DNA from: Protula sp. h YS-2021
Lineage: Eukaryota > Annelida > Polychaeta > Sabellida > Serpulidae
Direction of reading: 5' to 3'
NCBI GenBank assembly: GCA_949752745.1
Contig: OX457026.1
Location: 30,876,116 to 30,940,115 of the forward strand
DNA: 64,000 nt
The notes beneath the pieces were generated by a model that worked only from the letters and a program-made list of their open reading frames with translations, was not told where the DNA came from and did not search any database. A program made the translations under genes and the position numbers. Each line of letters begins with the position of its first letter. Position 1 is the first letter of the stretch. Positions 23,455 through 38,200 of this stretch are shown here, piece after piece.

Positions 23455-26095
23455 TTTAAATAATACGGTGTTTGTACTAAATCGTATCATCTAAACCCCG
23501 CTTACGACATGCCGTTCTTTGCCTACTTTTATCAAGTGGTTGTGTCATATCTCCCATGCCTGTCATATCGCCCCTCCCCCCCCCCTTCACCCCCACCTCA
23601 CACACACTTCACTGTCTGGAGTTAAGTGAACTGCACTACGGCAACGGTACAGCAACATGTCTGGCAGTAATTTATAGCATCATTCTTGTGTATCCCCGCC
23701 CTCCCCCCCCCCCCCCCCCCCCGGCCACTGACTTTGGATCCGCCATCCATCCCCGCCGTAAACAAGAGTAAATTAGCTCATTGGGTACATTTATGTCGAG
23801 TGTTCGTCTCAAACAACTATGAAATCAGTGCAGACGAGTCGGGTACAATAAAAAAGATTTAAAAGTCGTTCAAAGGGAAAAAAAATCAGTCAAATGAAAA
23901 AGATTGCACCGGAGAAACGATTTTTTGGTCCGGATAATTTATTGTTCACCATATAGACAACCTTATTGTTAAGCAAAACAGAATCGAAAGTGAGTTAATT
24001 TTTAATACACATCGCTCAGAATTGCTCTAAATGATAAACATTTATTCAGAAAAAAATCAATGAAATTTTTAGAGGGAATTTGCTCCAGTTGAAAAGAACG
24101 TCTTTCCAATGTCTTTGTTGCAACGTTGAACAGATGTCCGGATTTGGTTGTATAAGAAAGTCGAAATGCCGTTGTATTGCCAGCTCTACTAGTTCTTTCA
24201 GAAAATAAGTAAACCGATAAACTAAAATTAAGAATTCGAGGGGTCTGCATTTTTACAGCCTACTTTTGGAAAAAAAAAAGCAAGAAAAGGGACTTCGTAC
24301 ACATTCTAACGCATGGAATGACCCAAGGGCGGTGTACATGGATGCAAGGGCGACCGTAGTATCCCAGGAAGTCTCGATTTCCATCTTTCCTGACGTCTGT
24401 CTAACTACTCCCCCCCCCCCTACCCCCCTACGTCTTTCCAATATCGTCCTGTCACTTATCTATACAGCACGGCCAAATCTGGGCGTTGATCTGACGTCAG
24501 TTCGCGTCTTCTATCCAACTTTTATCGAACATCTCCCATTCACAACCAATGAGACATGACGTCTGAAATATGTATTTTCCCGTACTGCAAGTTGAAACAG
24601 TCTGCTGTACACAATAAGCTTTTTAAGGTGAATACAACGTTGAGTGAGGGGTAAATAGGAACAATAACATAATTTGTGAAAACCAGCTGGAAACAATTGC
24701 CTGTGAAAATTCCTTTCTTCACATACTACCTCAAGCTTGTTGATCTATTGTCAGCTGATGTAGGGTCGTGAAAAATATGAGTTTGGGTGCATAAAGATCG
24801 ACTGGCATGTCAACCCTCTTCAAGGTTCATGGCTCTCAAAATCGGCGAAATAAAGTGTAAAATGCCCAAGGTTTTAGCGTAAAAGTTTTGGTAACAACAT
24901 ATTAAGAATTCGGTTGACATATCTAAATTAAACGTGTATTTCTTTGGTTAAACAGGAGTACTGCAAGACCTTCTGAAGCCCCGCGCGTTCGCCCATTAAT
25001 GATTGACCCACAAATACCGTTCAGTTTATTACTATGACCATGACGCGATGTGTTCTTCAATAGTAGTACATTTGTACTTTTGTGAAGGCTCGCCTATGAA
25101 TGAACCAATCCTGTGGTGTCGAGCCGAAATACACTGCTGGCAAAAACAACGGTAACAAAAATATAGAGCAGACTGCTTAAAATTCTGATATAAAGCATTT
25201 ACTGACTCTGCAATCAAACATATAAAACGTGAAGTCATAGTTATATATGTTTTAGCATCCATAGCTGCAAGCAAAAAGACCAAATCTTTGCCTGTTCTCC
25301 TGTATCCAATGCTGGCTTAGAACTAGAGTTTTGTATAATTTGTGTAAGGACCACGTGGCTTTGTTTGCAACAACTAGTCAGATCACACCATTTTGAAAGG
25401 GCACGAGTCAACCGGCTTCAGAAAACACGTTTGGAAGCAATAATTTATAGAATTATACCAGTTGTACTTAAAAATACATATCACGAAATTCAAGTATCGT
25501 GTGAAAAAGGGGATCAAATTACAACACAATAGTCTGCATTTTTTTACCACCGACACGTGCGTACTTCATCTTGAAAATTGGGATTTTCGGGTCGTGAGAA
25601 GTCTGCCAATTGGACGAGATTTTTTAATCCAGTGCCGAAATCCAGATTTCGTTCACGTATAAAGGTAACGTTTTGGTCATTGCTTGTTTATCATTGCGGA
25701 GTAAATATCGTGTGATACTTGCGAAAAGTTAGTCATTCCTATGAATGATTTTACGTTATTGTATATCGCTTATCGATAATGCATAAAAATTTGGTAATAA
25801 AATCTTATCTAGTGTTTGTCTCAAAATGAGATATAAAAACTGATAAATTAACGGGTTCTATGAATATGAAATACCCTTCTCAACAGGATCCAAATAGATT
25901 TCAAAGACTGCGTGTAGCCAATTTTAAGCTGTCCATGGATTCTTCAACATTCACGTTTGGATTTTGAAAAAAAAAAATCAGCGGGGATAACAGCAGTTTG
26001 AAGACACGATTATTTGCAGGATATTGGGATTGATACGAGTACCAGTATACAGTGTATTAATTTTAAATACTGTTGAATTTTAATACAGAATCAAA
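23455..26095. other. Intergenic upstream of the PLA2 gene
   Basis: Poly(C) runs near 23570, 23705-23722 and 24410, otherwise AT-rich. No recognisable gene. The promoter of the downstream gene should lie near the right edge, but I cannot point to a specific element. Confidence 0.45.
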
Positions 26096-26252
26096 ATGAA
26101 AATATTTTCAAGGTGTACAGAAGGCCAGATGAATAGAATTCCTGCTTTTCTACTGAAAGCCCATGTGGTTTTAAGTACACTGTGGACAATACTCAGTAGC
26201 CTGTCATACACAATACTGGTGGAGGCTAAACACATCAGCACAGCTGATTCAG
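26096..26252 (+). CDS. PLA2 exon 1, signal peptide
   Basis: First Met at 26096 (A at -3); an in-frame Met at 26129 begins a more typical signal peptide ([19 protein letters not shown]). A hydrophobic stretch is followed by VEAKH. Donor GTGAGG at 26253 leaves phase 1, exactly what both exon-2 copies need. Assigned to this gene by phase and content, 5.6 kb upstream. Confidence 0.7.
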
Positions 26253-29200
26253 GTGAGGCAGCATTGATTTTCTTTAGCTGATTGTTATTGGTAATGCTTG
26301 CAATGGTCTGTACCTTTTGAAAAAAAAAAGAAATGCCTATGGTAATGCAATGCAGACATTACCTCAGGCTGTATTCCAGCACTGCGCAAGTAAATTATGT
26401 TTTGCAGTAATAAAGATGTAAATATTCAGAAGGTTCTTTAAATAAACGTATTTTTGAGGAAAAGAATAGAAACTGAAAACGTTGATAAATTCAGAAGTTC
26501 ATGATGTTATAAATAAAACTTCCCCCTAAAGCACGCTTCTAAAATTAACTAGAATTTAACAGGTATGCCTGATAAAAGTTACGATGATAGCATGCCTTGT
26601 CGAGGTTTCAGTCCTTCCCAGTTACTTCTTTAACTTTCATATTCTATAATTTGGAATGAAAAGGCGCTATGATTTCTTACTAATGCGTAGAGCAATAGGT
26701 ATGGAGTAGGACTTAAATCAAGTGTGCGCGATAGTATACTTCCGCCGTTTTTTTTTAATTTTATAACAGGGTAATTGAGAAAAAAGAAAAAAAATCAGAC
26801 CTTTTTGCCTTCCCGGAATGGAAATACATCTGTTCAACTTTCCGAATGGAGAGCCCTTATAATTTTGATAGGCCGAATCCTATCGCGAGCACTTTTATTC
26901 AGTTTGCATATATGCGCATATTTCCTTTCAGCCGTTCTCTTCCCGATTGCTTCGCCGATGTTCCTATTAATTTATAAATGTGAAACTTATAAATGTGTCA
27001 AAAAACTCAGGCTAATTTTCGTTCTCTCACTTCCTATTTTTGGGAATAATCTGTGCTAGACTATTTGAGATAACATACAGGATCTTTTTTAGATAGAAAG
27101 AATATGATATAATTCTTTGTTACTTGATTATTTAGTAACAGTTCGCGGTCAACTACGCTATTACACGCAAGGAATTTGGACGTTTTTATATATCTGTGAG
27201 GGCATAAAAACCCAACATGCAAACATTCCTCGTGTGGAAATTGATTAAGTACTGAAATACTTCCGATCACGCCACTGTGGTTAATCATAGCCTTCTCTGA
27301 AGGTGACTCCTACGTTAGCAGTATTCAAGGCCAGCTGATGTGTTTACCACGAATTCTTGATACAAGCAACTGCTAACCATCAATAACTGGCCACTATGCC
27401 CACAGTCGGACATGTCAGTACACTGAAAATTTAGTGGTAGCGTTTAATTTAGGGGTAGGGTACGAGTTTAACAGGGAACCACGTGTTTCCCTGCCCAGAC
27501 CGATTTCGTCCGTGCAAGTTAGCAGATGTTATTCCGATTAAATGGCCAAATTAAATACTAACTTAAATAGGCAATGTACATTTTTTATGTAAAATGAGTG
27601 GAATTTTTGCTAAGAGACAAATCCACATCGTCACTGTCCGCGTGTAGACACTGCTCACAAATGCTTACAATTTCTAAGAGGCTTTGCTTGTTGGCTTCCC
27701 TGCGAGTGAAATGGGCACTGACACTACGTCACATACGTCACCATCCAAAAGCGGCCACTGTCTAGTTAATTAAAAAAAAAAACAGTTTTGTATGAAGGCA
27801 GTTTCGTATGGGGAGCAGGAGTAAATTGAGCACAGGTGGAAATTGATCCGTGACTGGGGAAAGTTGAACAGTTTACCACCTGAAACTGGATAGCTACCCT
27901 TCCTACTATGTAAGCCGGGCGGGATGGGATGGGGGGGGCGGGCGTAAAATGATAGTACACAAATGTGACGCGTGTGATGTAGTTTGTTATAGTAAATAAT
28001 ATCTGCACTGGGGACTCCTTGCTGGAGCAATCATTAAAAAAAGTAAAAAAGTGAAATGACATATCCCCGCTTCCAGGAATAATTACGGCTTGAAGATTCA
28101 TTTATTGGTCAACCGGGAATACATTTTCAACGACAGAATATTGGTTCAGGTTGGGGTGGGGGTTGAAATTGCTTGGTTGGTCTTGGTTTTGGAGTGACAC
28201 AAACAGTGTGTCCTGGATAGTTCCAAGTTGCTTTTGACTCAAACGGACCGTTTGATGTCAGGTTTGAGAAAGCGGTCTGACATTTGGTGGTATTTCAGAA
28301 AAGATACGAGATATCAGGAATTGGAAAAAAACGTGGATGCAGCTGCATATTAGATAGTCTTCGGCTCCACAAGATGTTTCTTTAGTTCGAGCTGAATGAA
28401 CACGAGCACAAACAATGCACCTTCTCATCAAAGATACTAAGATACTCCGGTTACTATTGATAATAAAGGAGATATTGTTCCACCTACAGCTGGTGGATTA
28501 ATTGCAATGCTACATGACGTCATAATGAGTAGTTGCTATGGTGATACTCTGTGTATTACTATACGGTTGTTTCTTTGGTCTGGTTAGTCTTTTTTTTTTT
28601 ATCAGCAGTCTAGACATAATATTTGGCGTTCGAAAGCTGGTATTTACTGGTATATGCAAGTATGTATTAACATCTTTGCGTACTTACCGGTTATGTTTTC
28701 CATCAACAGTTTACAAAAATCTAAGAAAACTATTTATTTATTTATGGCCTTTGTTCTTGGGAACTTGTGACTTGGCCAGTCGTGAAAGAAAATCTGCCTC
28801 CCTACAAAATAGTCTCTGGCTTGTGGCATGGTGTGACTCATATTGGACTTTCTCGATTAAAAAATAAATACCAATCATCGAATTGTGAAGAAGTTTCGTA
28901 ATAAGCCCCGAGAATACTCACTTGGGTATTGCAGGCCTAGTTAACTATACCGCAGCTGTTTTTAAGATGCAAGGTTCACATCTACCACCCCCTCCCCACC
29001 CTGGCCCATTACAATGTTGGGTTGTGAAGGGCCTGTTTGCTCTTCTGCATTTATGACTGAATAGATCAGCGTTATGTTACTACATCAGCTCGAAGTCTCA
29101 CCGGAAAAGATATTAATCATCTGCCGAAAAGCGCCAAGCAAGCCACTGACGTCATCAACAAAGTTGGAGCGGGTGTCCTTGGGTGGATAATGGGCCTGAT

Positions 29201-32200
29201 GTATGTTGCAAGGCGGTTCGGGCAAAACACTTTGATTAGATTGCGAAACAAGCCCGGCAAACAACCAGCAAACAGTGCCTTACTGGTCAATGGGGCTGGG
29301 GATATGCTAAGAAAAGAGTGTTCCACAAAAACCTGCAGTGAAATAGAGACATTTAGTCCCGTGTACAGTTTTTTTTTCTGACGGCACGTGCAGAAAATGA
29401 CACTTGCGTAGAAAGAAAATAAAGCAAAGAGAATTTTTTCTGGATTTTGTTTTTTTTTAGTCACCCCTGCGCTTGGTATTTTCCTGGTAAGAGGTTCATT
29501 GAATTTGGCACAACGCCAATGTCGCAGTGGCATATCTCTGGAGCGCGTGCTTATAGACCGCAGCCAGTCGAGCGTGTCTCAGGCGATTTGGTGTCTCAAT
29601 GGGATTTCCAATGGGAACTGGCTAAAATTGGGAACAGAGCAAACAGAATGGCAACATGTGTTGCGAACGGGTGGCGATACCCAGTTAGAAGCGAATTGCT
29701 TTATTGAGGGGTTTGGGGCGAACGGCTGTGTATCCTCCTAAAGCCCAGGCTGTGACGTGAAGAAATGGAATGTTTTGGATCATGAGTCACAATAAATCAC
29801 GCGTCACATGATACCAAGTCAAATTAGGATGGAATGGTCAGCGAAGATCACAACCTCATAAAATTAACGAATTCATGACGTCATGTGCTTGAAGCTGTAC
29901 TTCAAACTGGCACAATTTTTCGTGTAGATATGTGACCTCAAGGCGGTTTTGAAACAGAATGTACGCTTGCATGAAAGAGATGCTCAGCAAACGGTTATGA
30001 GAGGTTACCCGTTTCAACGGCCTCTTTGGTGATTGTTCAGAGCAAAGTCATATGCATTTTAAGTCAGTTGGGGATTTTATGCTCTTTTAAATTATTTTAA
30101 CTCCACCCCACAAGACCGTTATTGAGCCACGTAGATAGTTCCATATATGTGCTTTGGACTGAGCAGTCATCCTGTTCGCTTTCTGGTTCTGTGCTCTATA
30201 TTTCACCTGAGACCTTTGTTGATTTGTTAACACGCGGTTTCCAAACGACAAAGTAACTCGAGACGTATTGGATAATGATTGGCTTATGCGGTTAGTTTGT
30301 ACTGCCAAAATGTTTAAGCTTCCTTGAAGACTGATATGTTCCCGTTGCTTGATCAAAATGTTGTATTCGACTTTTTACACTATTACTATAGTGTGGTTAG
30401 CGAAGTTTAAAACTGGACTGCTTCTTCCGGCCGCTGTTATATCCAACACGTGAGAAATCAAAAAAAATCGATCGAACCCTGTCCTGCTGGTCATGGATGG
30501 TTATTCCTGTCTGTGAAGGCTTGTATTTTTTGGTAGTGAGGGTGTGCTGGTCACTTGGACAGAAAAATGAGGTACCTGTGAAAAGGAGATTGATACCGTT
30601 CTTCCACGCCCAGTACAGATGGCAGGGAGAGGGGGTGGGAGAGGTTGGGGGGGGGGGGCAGGTAGAGGGGGGCTGCAAAATGTGTTGTTATTATAATGCA
30701 GTTATTATAATGCAGTTTGAGCAACGTTTTCCTTGGTTTTCAGGCGCGTTTATTGGATAGTGATTATTCCATTAATGCTGTGAGCTGCTCGGGATTTGTG
30801 AAGCAAATGACCGGCCTTGCAAACAGACATCTGTGTATTTCACGTCAGTTCATGTGCTGTGATGACGTCATGTGTTTGTTTACCTGTGGTGGAGAAGTGT
30901 ATCGTGGGACGTTTGCACGATTGTTGAATTATGTGCATAATCGTATTGTTTGTAAGCGTATACTGACTGGGTACTTTCCTGTCGACATAACTGTTTTCTG
31001 TGCCCCATCTTACATCTTTTTTTATTGGTTATCGTATCCGAAACATTGTCGTTCAAAGTGTTATTTTTTGGTTTAGATGTTGTTTCTTTACTGTTTAGTT
31101 CAGCAGGGCATATCTGAAGAATAAGGCATAAAGCTCTGCGCCATAAACTAGTTTTATCGCTAGTGCTTACAATACAACTGCCGACGTGTAGACGCTATGC
31201 TAAATGCCGGCAATAATATCCTCTGTTCTTTACTCGTTGCTTTTCACAAAATTGCAAATTCTGTAGATTTTGCTTGCTCGATTTAAAACCCAAACCCTAA
31301 ACTTGCAAGGTAGGAAACAGACTTTCTTGAGCTCACAGATAACTCGTAGCTCGAAATTCATTTGCTTAAAGTTAAATATAGCTCTCAGATGGTATGTAAC
31401 TCTGATACGAATGCTTTCAAAGCTCCTGCGTGGTTCTTAAATGTTGTGGTGTGTACTAATTACATGTTGTACAACTCTTTCACTCTGTAACATCATCAGC
31501 GTTCGCGTTTACGGCCCACTACATGTCTGGTAAGGTACATAGGAATTTTCAAAACGGTAGAAATTAAGAAATTGGATATAGCATTTTTATTTTTAACAAT
31601 TTCGTTACCTTTGTAACCGTCTGAAGATTGGACGCGGTATTTCGAAAGATTTGTTAAAATCCAAAACGCGAGCGCTGATAATATAACTGTGCTAGCATGA
31701 TGAACTGAACTCCTCTTGTTTCTCTGTTTCTTTTACTGTTCTAAGAAATTCTGTGTGCTGCTAGTGATTTTTCTGCCAACTAACGGTGTGCGATTCCGCC
31801 CCCTGACACTCATCGACAGCCTGTGGTAGGAGGCAGGGCCAGTATTCACTGAGACATATAAAATAATCGGCCTCCGTGCCGTGTGTCCTTTTTTTACAGG
31901 GACCCATATCCGGCACAAACGAAATACATTCCAGTTTGGCAATATGATAGCCTGTGTAACCAACAAAAACACATTTGACTACCTCGACTATGGCTGTTAT
32001 TGCGGATTGGGCGGTCAAGGTCAACCAGTGGATGAGTTAGACTGGTAAGTGCGTAAATTGAATGTACCACCCCGTAACATAGATCCCTTTCTAACGCAAC
32101 ACGCCTCTATATTGCAGATTCAGTCCATGTTCGCACGAAAAGGAACTCATTCCAGTTTGCCAATATGGTTTCCTGTGTGACGGACAGGAATTCGTTTGAC

Positions 32201-35200
32201 TTTATGGATTACGGATGCTACTGCGGGCTCGGCGGTATGGGAGAGCCGAAAGATGATCTCGATTGGCAAGTATAGTCACTGTGTACATGTGCCGTGAGAT
32301 GTTCCAACAAGATGTGCAACGTGACATGTGCCGAGATGCAAGCGCTTCACAATGTGTCTTAACACACACTTAACACCAATCACAATGTCTTAACACACAC
32401 GTGATCGCTGTTCATTGTCTTAACAATATTCGTTGAAAAATCAGTACTCAGCGAACGAAGTGTCTTCCAAAATTGATTGAGATACTCGTGAGTATATGCA
32501 TTCACTCAGGTTTTTAACGAGCACTTTGCTGTGTTGGGTGTTTATTGACATTACACAGGGTCGTTATCATATCACACTTGGTCTTTTATTATTTACATTT
32601 AACTGTACCACGAGTTAAATTGCATCTAGTGATGACGTCTTTGTAATAATTCGATATCCGGATTTTTTTTGGATTGGAGGGTAGGGGGGGAGGGAGTGTT
32701 GCGATCTGAAGTACAAAAAGAGCAATTTGTCGAGTGAGTATGTCACTGATTTGTCTCGTCGCTGTGTGTGCTAATAACGATTTTAACGTTGAAACCCTCA
32801 CCACCAGAAATGCAGTTTCCTTCCCAGCAAACTTGCACAGAAGTTAGATGTTTCCCATGATGGAGTTGGACACGAAATCCAGAATTCATTCTGTCTGGTT
32901 ATTTATTTATTTATTTTTTTTGTTTACCTTAAAAGGCGAAAGAACAGAGATCAGAAAATTTTGTTTCAGTCGTACAATTCAATAATTTATAAATCGAAAA
33001 AAGTTCATCCGTTTTTTTTTTCACAATTTGGAAAGTAGCTGTGAGCTTGAATTCGAGGTTCAATTGGAGCGTTTGCAGCTATAGCGCGTTTCTGAATTGA
33101 TGCAGTGTCTGCTGAGTGTGCGGAGAAAATTTTGGGGTTCAAGAAAAACCTGTCTGCAAAAAGTAAATTTTTCTGGCCTGTTCAGTCGCAGTGTTGATTT
33201 CAACAAGCCGAGTCGAGTTAGTTCACCAGGCAAACTCACAGAACATTATTTTCTAAAAGGTCAGACACATAATAGCCTTGCTTTAATGAAGTTTTAATAA
33301 AGTGCTATTTGTTTATTATTCATTTTCCCCACTTGTTTGCAATTGGGTATAAAGTTTGTATTTTACTGGAAGTTTCTGCCCTTTTTTCGTTTTTTCTCTC
33401 TTTTTTTTGGCTGGTTTCCAGAAAACTCCTACAGTTTTTGACGGGAGATGGAATTTGGCACACGTGCAGAGGGTGACGAGGTGTCGGTGAATCCGCAATT
33501 TTTTTTTACCTCAACGGTCAAAAAATTAAGACCAAAGCGACGACAAAGAAATGGTCCTGTGTGACTTTGGGCGTTTTGGTCACAATTTAAATATTTTCTT
33601 TAGTGGTTTCTGCAAGTGGACCAGTTTGTGGTGTTGTGTTAAAATGTCCTTCATAGAAAGCTATTGTTACAGCAAAAACATTTAAAAGAGCAGTTATGTA
33701 AAAATTGACAAAAATGTTGAAGCGGTTGTGTTCCGAGTGAAATTCGCGAATGCCTGCGGCGCACAACGCTCAATAGTTGGCAAATTCTAGTGAACGGTAT
33801 AATTGTATTGGCGTTTGTTAATGATTATTTTTTACATTCTGTTTTTTTTTTTTTTTTTTTTTGCGAAATGAAGGCATTTTCTTAGTGCAGAAAATTTAAC
33901 CTTCATTTCGTCAAAGATTCAACAATCCATCTAGCTGCGTTGTCACTGATTTGCATCTTGAACCTTCAGATTTGTGTAGAATAACTACATGAAGCCATCA
34001 CATAATTTATAGTAGATAGGATCTATTAATTTGTTTATTCAACGCAACTTCGTGGTGGTTTATTTGAAACACAACAATATTGTTGCATGCACTCATGAAA
34101 CAAACAAACAAACAAACAAAGCCAGCTTTTTTGTTTATCTGGGCTCGCATCCGTTGCTCTGTCCATGTTTTTGGGCTAATGGCTTCTGGCATTCAAATCA
34201 TGTTGATAAAGCACGATAGTTCGGTTAGGCCCGGGGGGGGGGGGGGGGGTTGTGGTCGTCAGTGGCTGTTTTATCCCGGCCGACTATCGTCGCTGGGCTG
34301 TACTTGGGAATTGGTTGTCTTGTGGGCGGGATGGTGGGTGTGTGTAAACAATTTTTCAAAATGCTACTGTTCGTACATTTCTGGTCCGATTGTTTTGAAA
34401 CTTAGTAGGAGTTTTCTTCAATACAACTTTTATTATATTTTTTTGCGATTTGGTTCAAACTGAGCAAAATATTCAATCTCCGGGCAGGAATCAATGCTCA
34501 GGATGCGTAATAATGCTTAATACTTTATGTATTACTACTTTATACATAGTATTACTACAGTGGAGTCCTAGTATGTTTGTTGTCGACAAAAACTGAAAGC
34601 GAGTTTGTGGGACCTTCTACCAAATATAAATTTTGTCAAAATTTGTTAGTTTCTCCTCTTATTATTGTAATTGTTAGTTTCTCCTCTTATTATTGTAATA
34701 TCTTCGCTTTTACGGCTGAACACAATGTCCGCGGACATTCTTGTTCTAATCCAGAGCGAAAGAATTAAGTTTTCATTGACAACTTTATTTACACTCCCTG
34801 TCCAAATGCAGTTCAAAAATTGAGTTGAAATTTGCATTTAGATCTCAAGTTTCTTGAATGTTCTGCTTTCACAGTTCTGCATATGATTGATGGAAAATAC
34901 CCACAAACGTCGTCTTTGAAGTTTAGTGTTTTTGATGGTTGCACTTAGATTCTGTTTGCGATTTGTTCTAATGTATTAATGCGTCGTTATCGAAATCTGA
35001 AACTCATCAAAGTGTTCACAAATCATCTTTGATGGACCAGGAATGCCAGAAGTGTTGACAATGAGACCATGAGCTATGAAGTAATTTCAGGCTTTTTTCT
35101 TTGTAATTGATAAAGTCCACAGAAACTTTTGACAAGGAATCGGCCCCCAATTAATCTGCCAAATTCTTCACCAGGCGTTGTGCCAGATCCTGTTGTGAGA

Positions 35201-38200
35201 GGCTTTTATATTCTTGGTTAGTGCACCTACTTCAAGAGTTTCCTTTGTTGTTGCGATATGAGGACGACTCATAATTTTTTTTTCTAACATTTTATCGCTG
35301 ATTAGTTTTCTTGCTCAATATTTCCTTTGGATTCGGATCATTGGCGTACGGGGGTAAAATCATGTAATGCTAGCTCTCTACGCAGAAGTATGATGCAATT
35401 TGGATCATGAGAACGGGTTAGATAGTTCATGACCCCTTTGTTAAATGCTTGTCTTTATGCCAAAAAATGTTAATACCATAACATATTATAACAGCAGCAA
35501 AATGGTGCTGATTTTCATTAACACTTACATTTTTTAGTAGTAATGATGGAATAACCCTTAGTATTTCACAATTATAACCATCCACGCCAACTCAGACTTA
35601 ATCTGGTTATTTCACAATGAAATTATGTGCGTAAGGGTGGAAGATCTTGCCCTGTCTTTTATTGAAAATACCAGGTATTTTGAGAATCGTAAGTGCCTTC
35701 TAAGTTTGCAACCAAAGCTTGGTGAGGTGCGTCACTCCTCAGAAGAGCTGTGAGCCAGTGCCATAAACAAGTGCATTGTAGCAAGCTTTGTGGAATAGGA
35801 TAACCAACACGCTCTTCTTTCGTCGAGTTGCCTTCATTCACACATCAGGATTGTTTGCTGCATCAAGGGTATTGGGTGTCGTATTTTTTGGTGGCATTGC
35901 ATTGATAAATTGAAATGTCCTGCCCTCCCCAAAAAATTCTCAATATAATATTAAATAAATAAATAAATTAATAAATAAACAATCCCCCAACAGATAACAG
36001 ACATTTTCCAAAATATACAACACATTCAAACGCGAAGACATAAATGCGTGTGTATTGAAATCAATGCCAAGAAGGCCCTATGAATGGTTGGAATCCTTGA
36101 CACTTCTTATTTGCTCTTAAAATATCTTCGGGATAGGTGGTGTATTTCAAAATGCACCTTCTTGTACCAGTGCATCTATACCTTGTCCTAAAATTTTACA
36201 ATGTTTTATATTTGAAAACGCAAAATTTCTTTGTCATTTCAATTTCCTCTTTAATTTATTGTTTAGGGAAACGGCAACCTCGGATGTTTTTAGAAGAGCA
36301 GCCTTGGTATTTGACAGCACAAAAACGTTTTTGCCAAATTTTTTTTATTATTGAAACAAAGTGTTGCCAAGTATGCCAAGGTTGACTGGTGCAGTGTGAC
36401 AGGATGACGTCACGCGCATGAGCATCCTTGAGTCCTTGTCACGTAAAGGCCTCTCATTCTCATGTTTTTATTTATCTTCACCTGCAGACAATTTGCTTCT
36501 GTAGCACTATCAATCACCATTAGTCTATATTCTTTGGGGTTTGTGATGGAACCCGGGGCTTGGGCATTCTGCCAAATACATTATGTAGGTAATCGGGTAC
36601 CAAAAAAAATGACCTGGAATTTTGACTGACGGGCGCATTAATCCTGCTGACTACTGAGTGCTACAAAGGCTTTAGGTACGCCATTGCTTTTTTTGTGCAA
36701 TGTACTCACGTATAATTATCCCAATAATCTCTCTTTTATTTCGTTGATCATGTTTATGTGATCTGAAGATCTTTGAACTCGACAATGACACACCTCTGTC
36801 GATCACGACCGCATGGAGACACACCTCTTGCCCAACCCCCAGAATAACAAAAGGATTATGTGAATGTATCGGTCGGTTTGTCTCCAAATTGACAAAAAAA
36901 CCCAGAAGTGAATATTCATAGCCACAGAAGTCCTAGTTTTCATTTCGATCTATTCCATTTGATTAATAACGTTTCATTCGGCTCCTGTAGTCATGTGCGG
37001 AGAAGGATCCAAGCTCTTGATTGACAGCTTACCTAATTTGTGCGGGTGCTTCTTCTTTGTTTTTAAAGCAAAATCATGGGTCTTTTTATTAAGATTTTGC
37101 AGCACCTCAGGATCCATCCATAATTAGGTACGCACAAATTCAAGACTTTGTGCCCACTCCCCCACCCTCCCCAGTTCCTCCACTGTACGCCAACTCTTTG
37201 ACGTCATCCATTGACTGTACCATGGATCAAACCGATATCTGAAACCTGTAGTTCAATCACAATTTTGAGAATCAATCGAAATTTTGCGTCCGGACTTCTA
37301 GCATAGTGACTTCAGGATTAACAACATCATTTTTGCGTCTGCTTGACACATCTGTTATGGCAATAGTATAGTGCCAAGGGTGGTGCGGTACCAGTAGCAG
37401 TATGGTGCCAACAGTACTACAGTCGTAAATTTTGAGTTATATATAGTTATCTGCGGGTGGAGAACAACGCAAAAGTGCAGCCGTTTATGACCGGTGTCTT
37501 CTTGAAGAGCATACCTTGATATTCTTCGATTGGGCATTCATTTTATTTTACAACTTCTTCAAAGGTTAAATCGTGAAAATCCCTTGTAACTGGAGCTAAT
37601 CTTTTCTTGGGATATAACCGGAAGGGTTTTGTTGCATTACGGTTGTTTGGTTCTTGGGAATAAAATTGCGCCTTGAAGATTAGGCAGCTCTTGGGAGGCA
37701 TATTTCTCCCCCTAATAAGTCCATTCGTACCTGTATTTTGTTGAGTATATATGCGCTATAAATAACTGTGTGGTATAAAAGAATTTTATTAGCCATAATA
37801 AGCCACGTTACCTATTAGAACCTCGAGGCAACCAGTGGTGTCTGAAAAAAATCTGGATGGTCTCCAGTTTGGCCTGCAAATCCGTATAAGAATGTCAACG
37901 TTAGGTTCTTGAAATCAATGTGCCAACACCTAAATGACCCAGATTTGCCATGGAGAGCATTTTAATGACTGTTTATTTCTTAAACTGTCCGTGAAGAGAG
38001 CTGCAAATTACTGTATGTGAAAAGACGGGAGACAAATAAATAATAAAAACAATCATTTGTTGCGAAATATGTTTCAGGCAATTTTGGAAGCTTGAATTGG
38101 ATGTAAAATACTATATTCCAAATGCGTGGGCACTTTCAAAATCATTCGTACGACACTTCTGAAAGCCAAAAAAAAAATAAATAAATAAAAAATCAAAATA

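Noticed and set aside
29117..29741. Overlapping ORFs at 29.1-29.7 kb as an extra gene in PLA2 intron 1
   Set aside because: No conserved motif, open in several frames at once, no matching splice borders.
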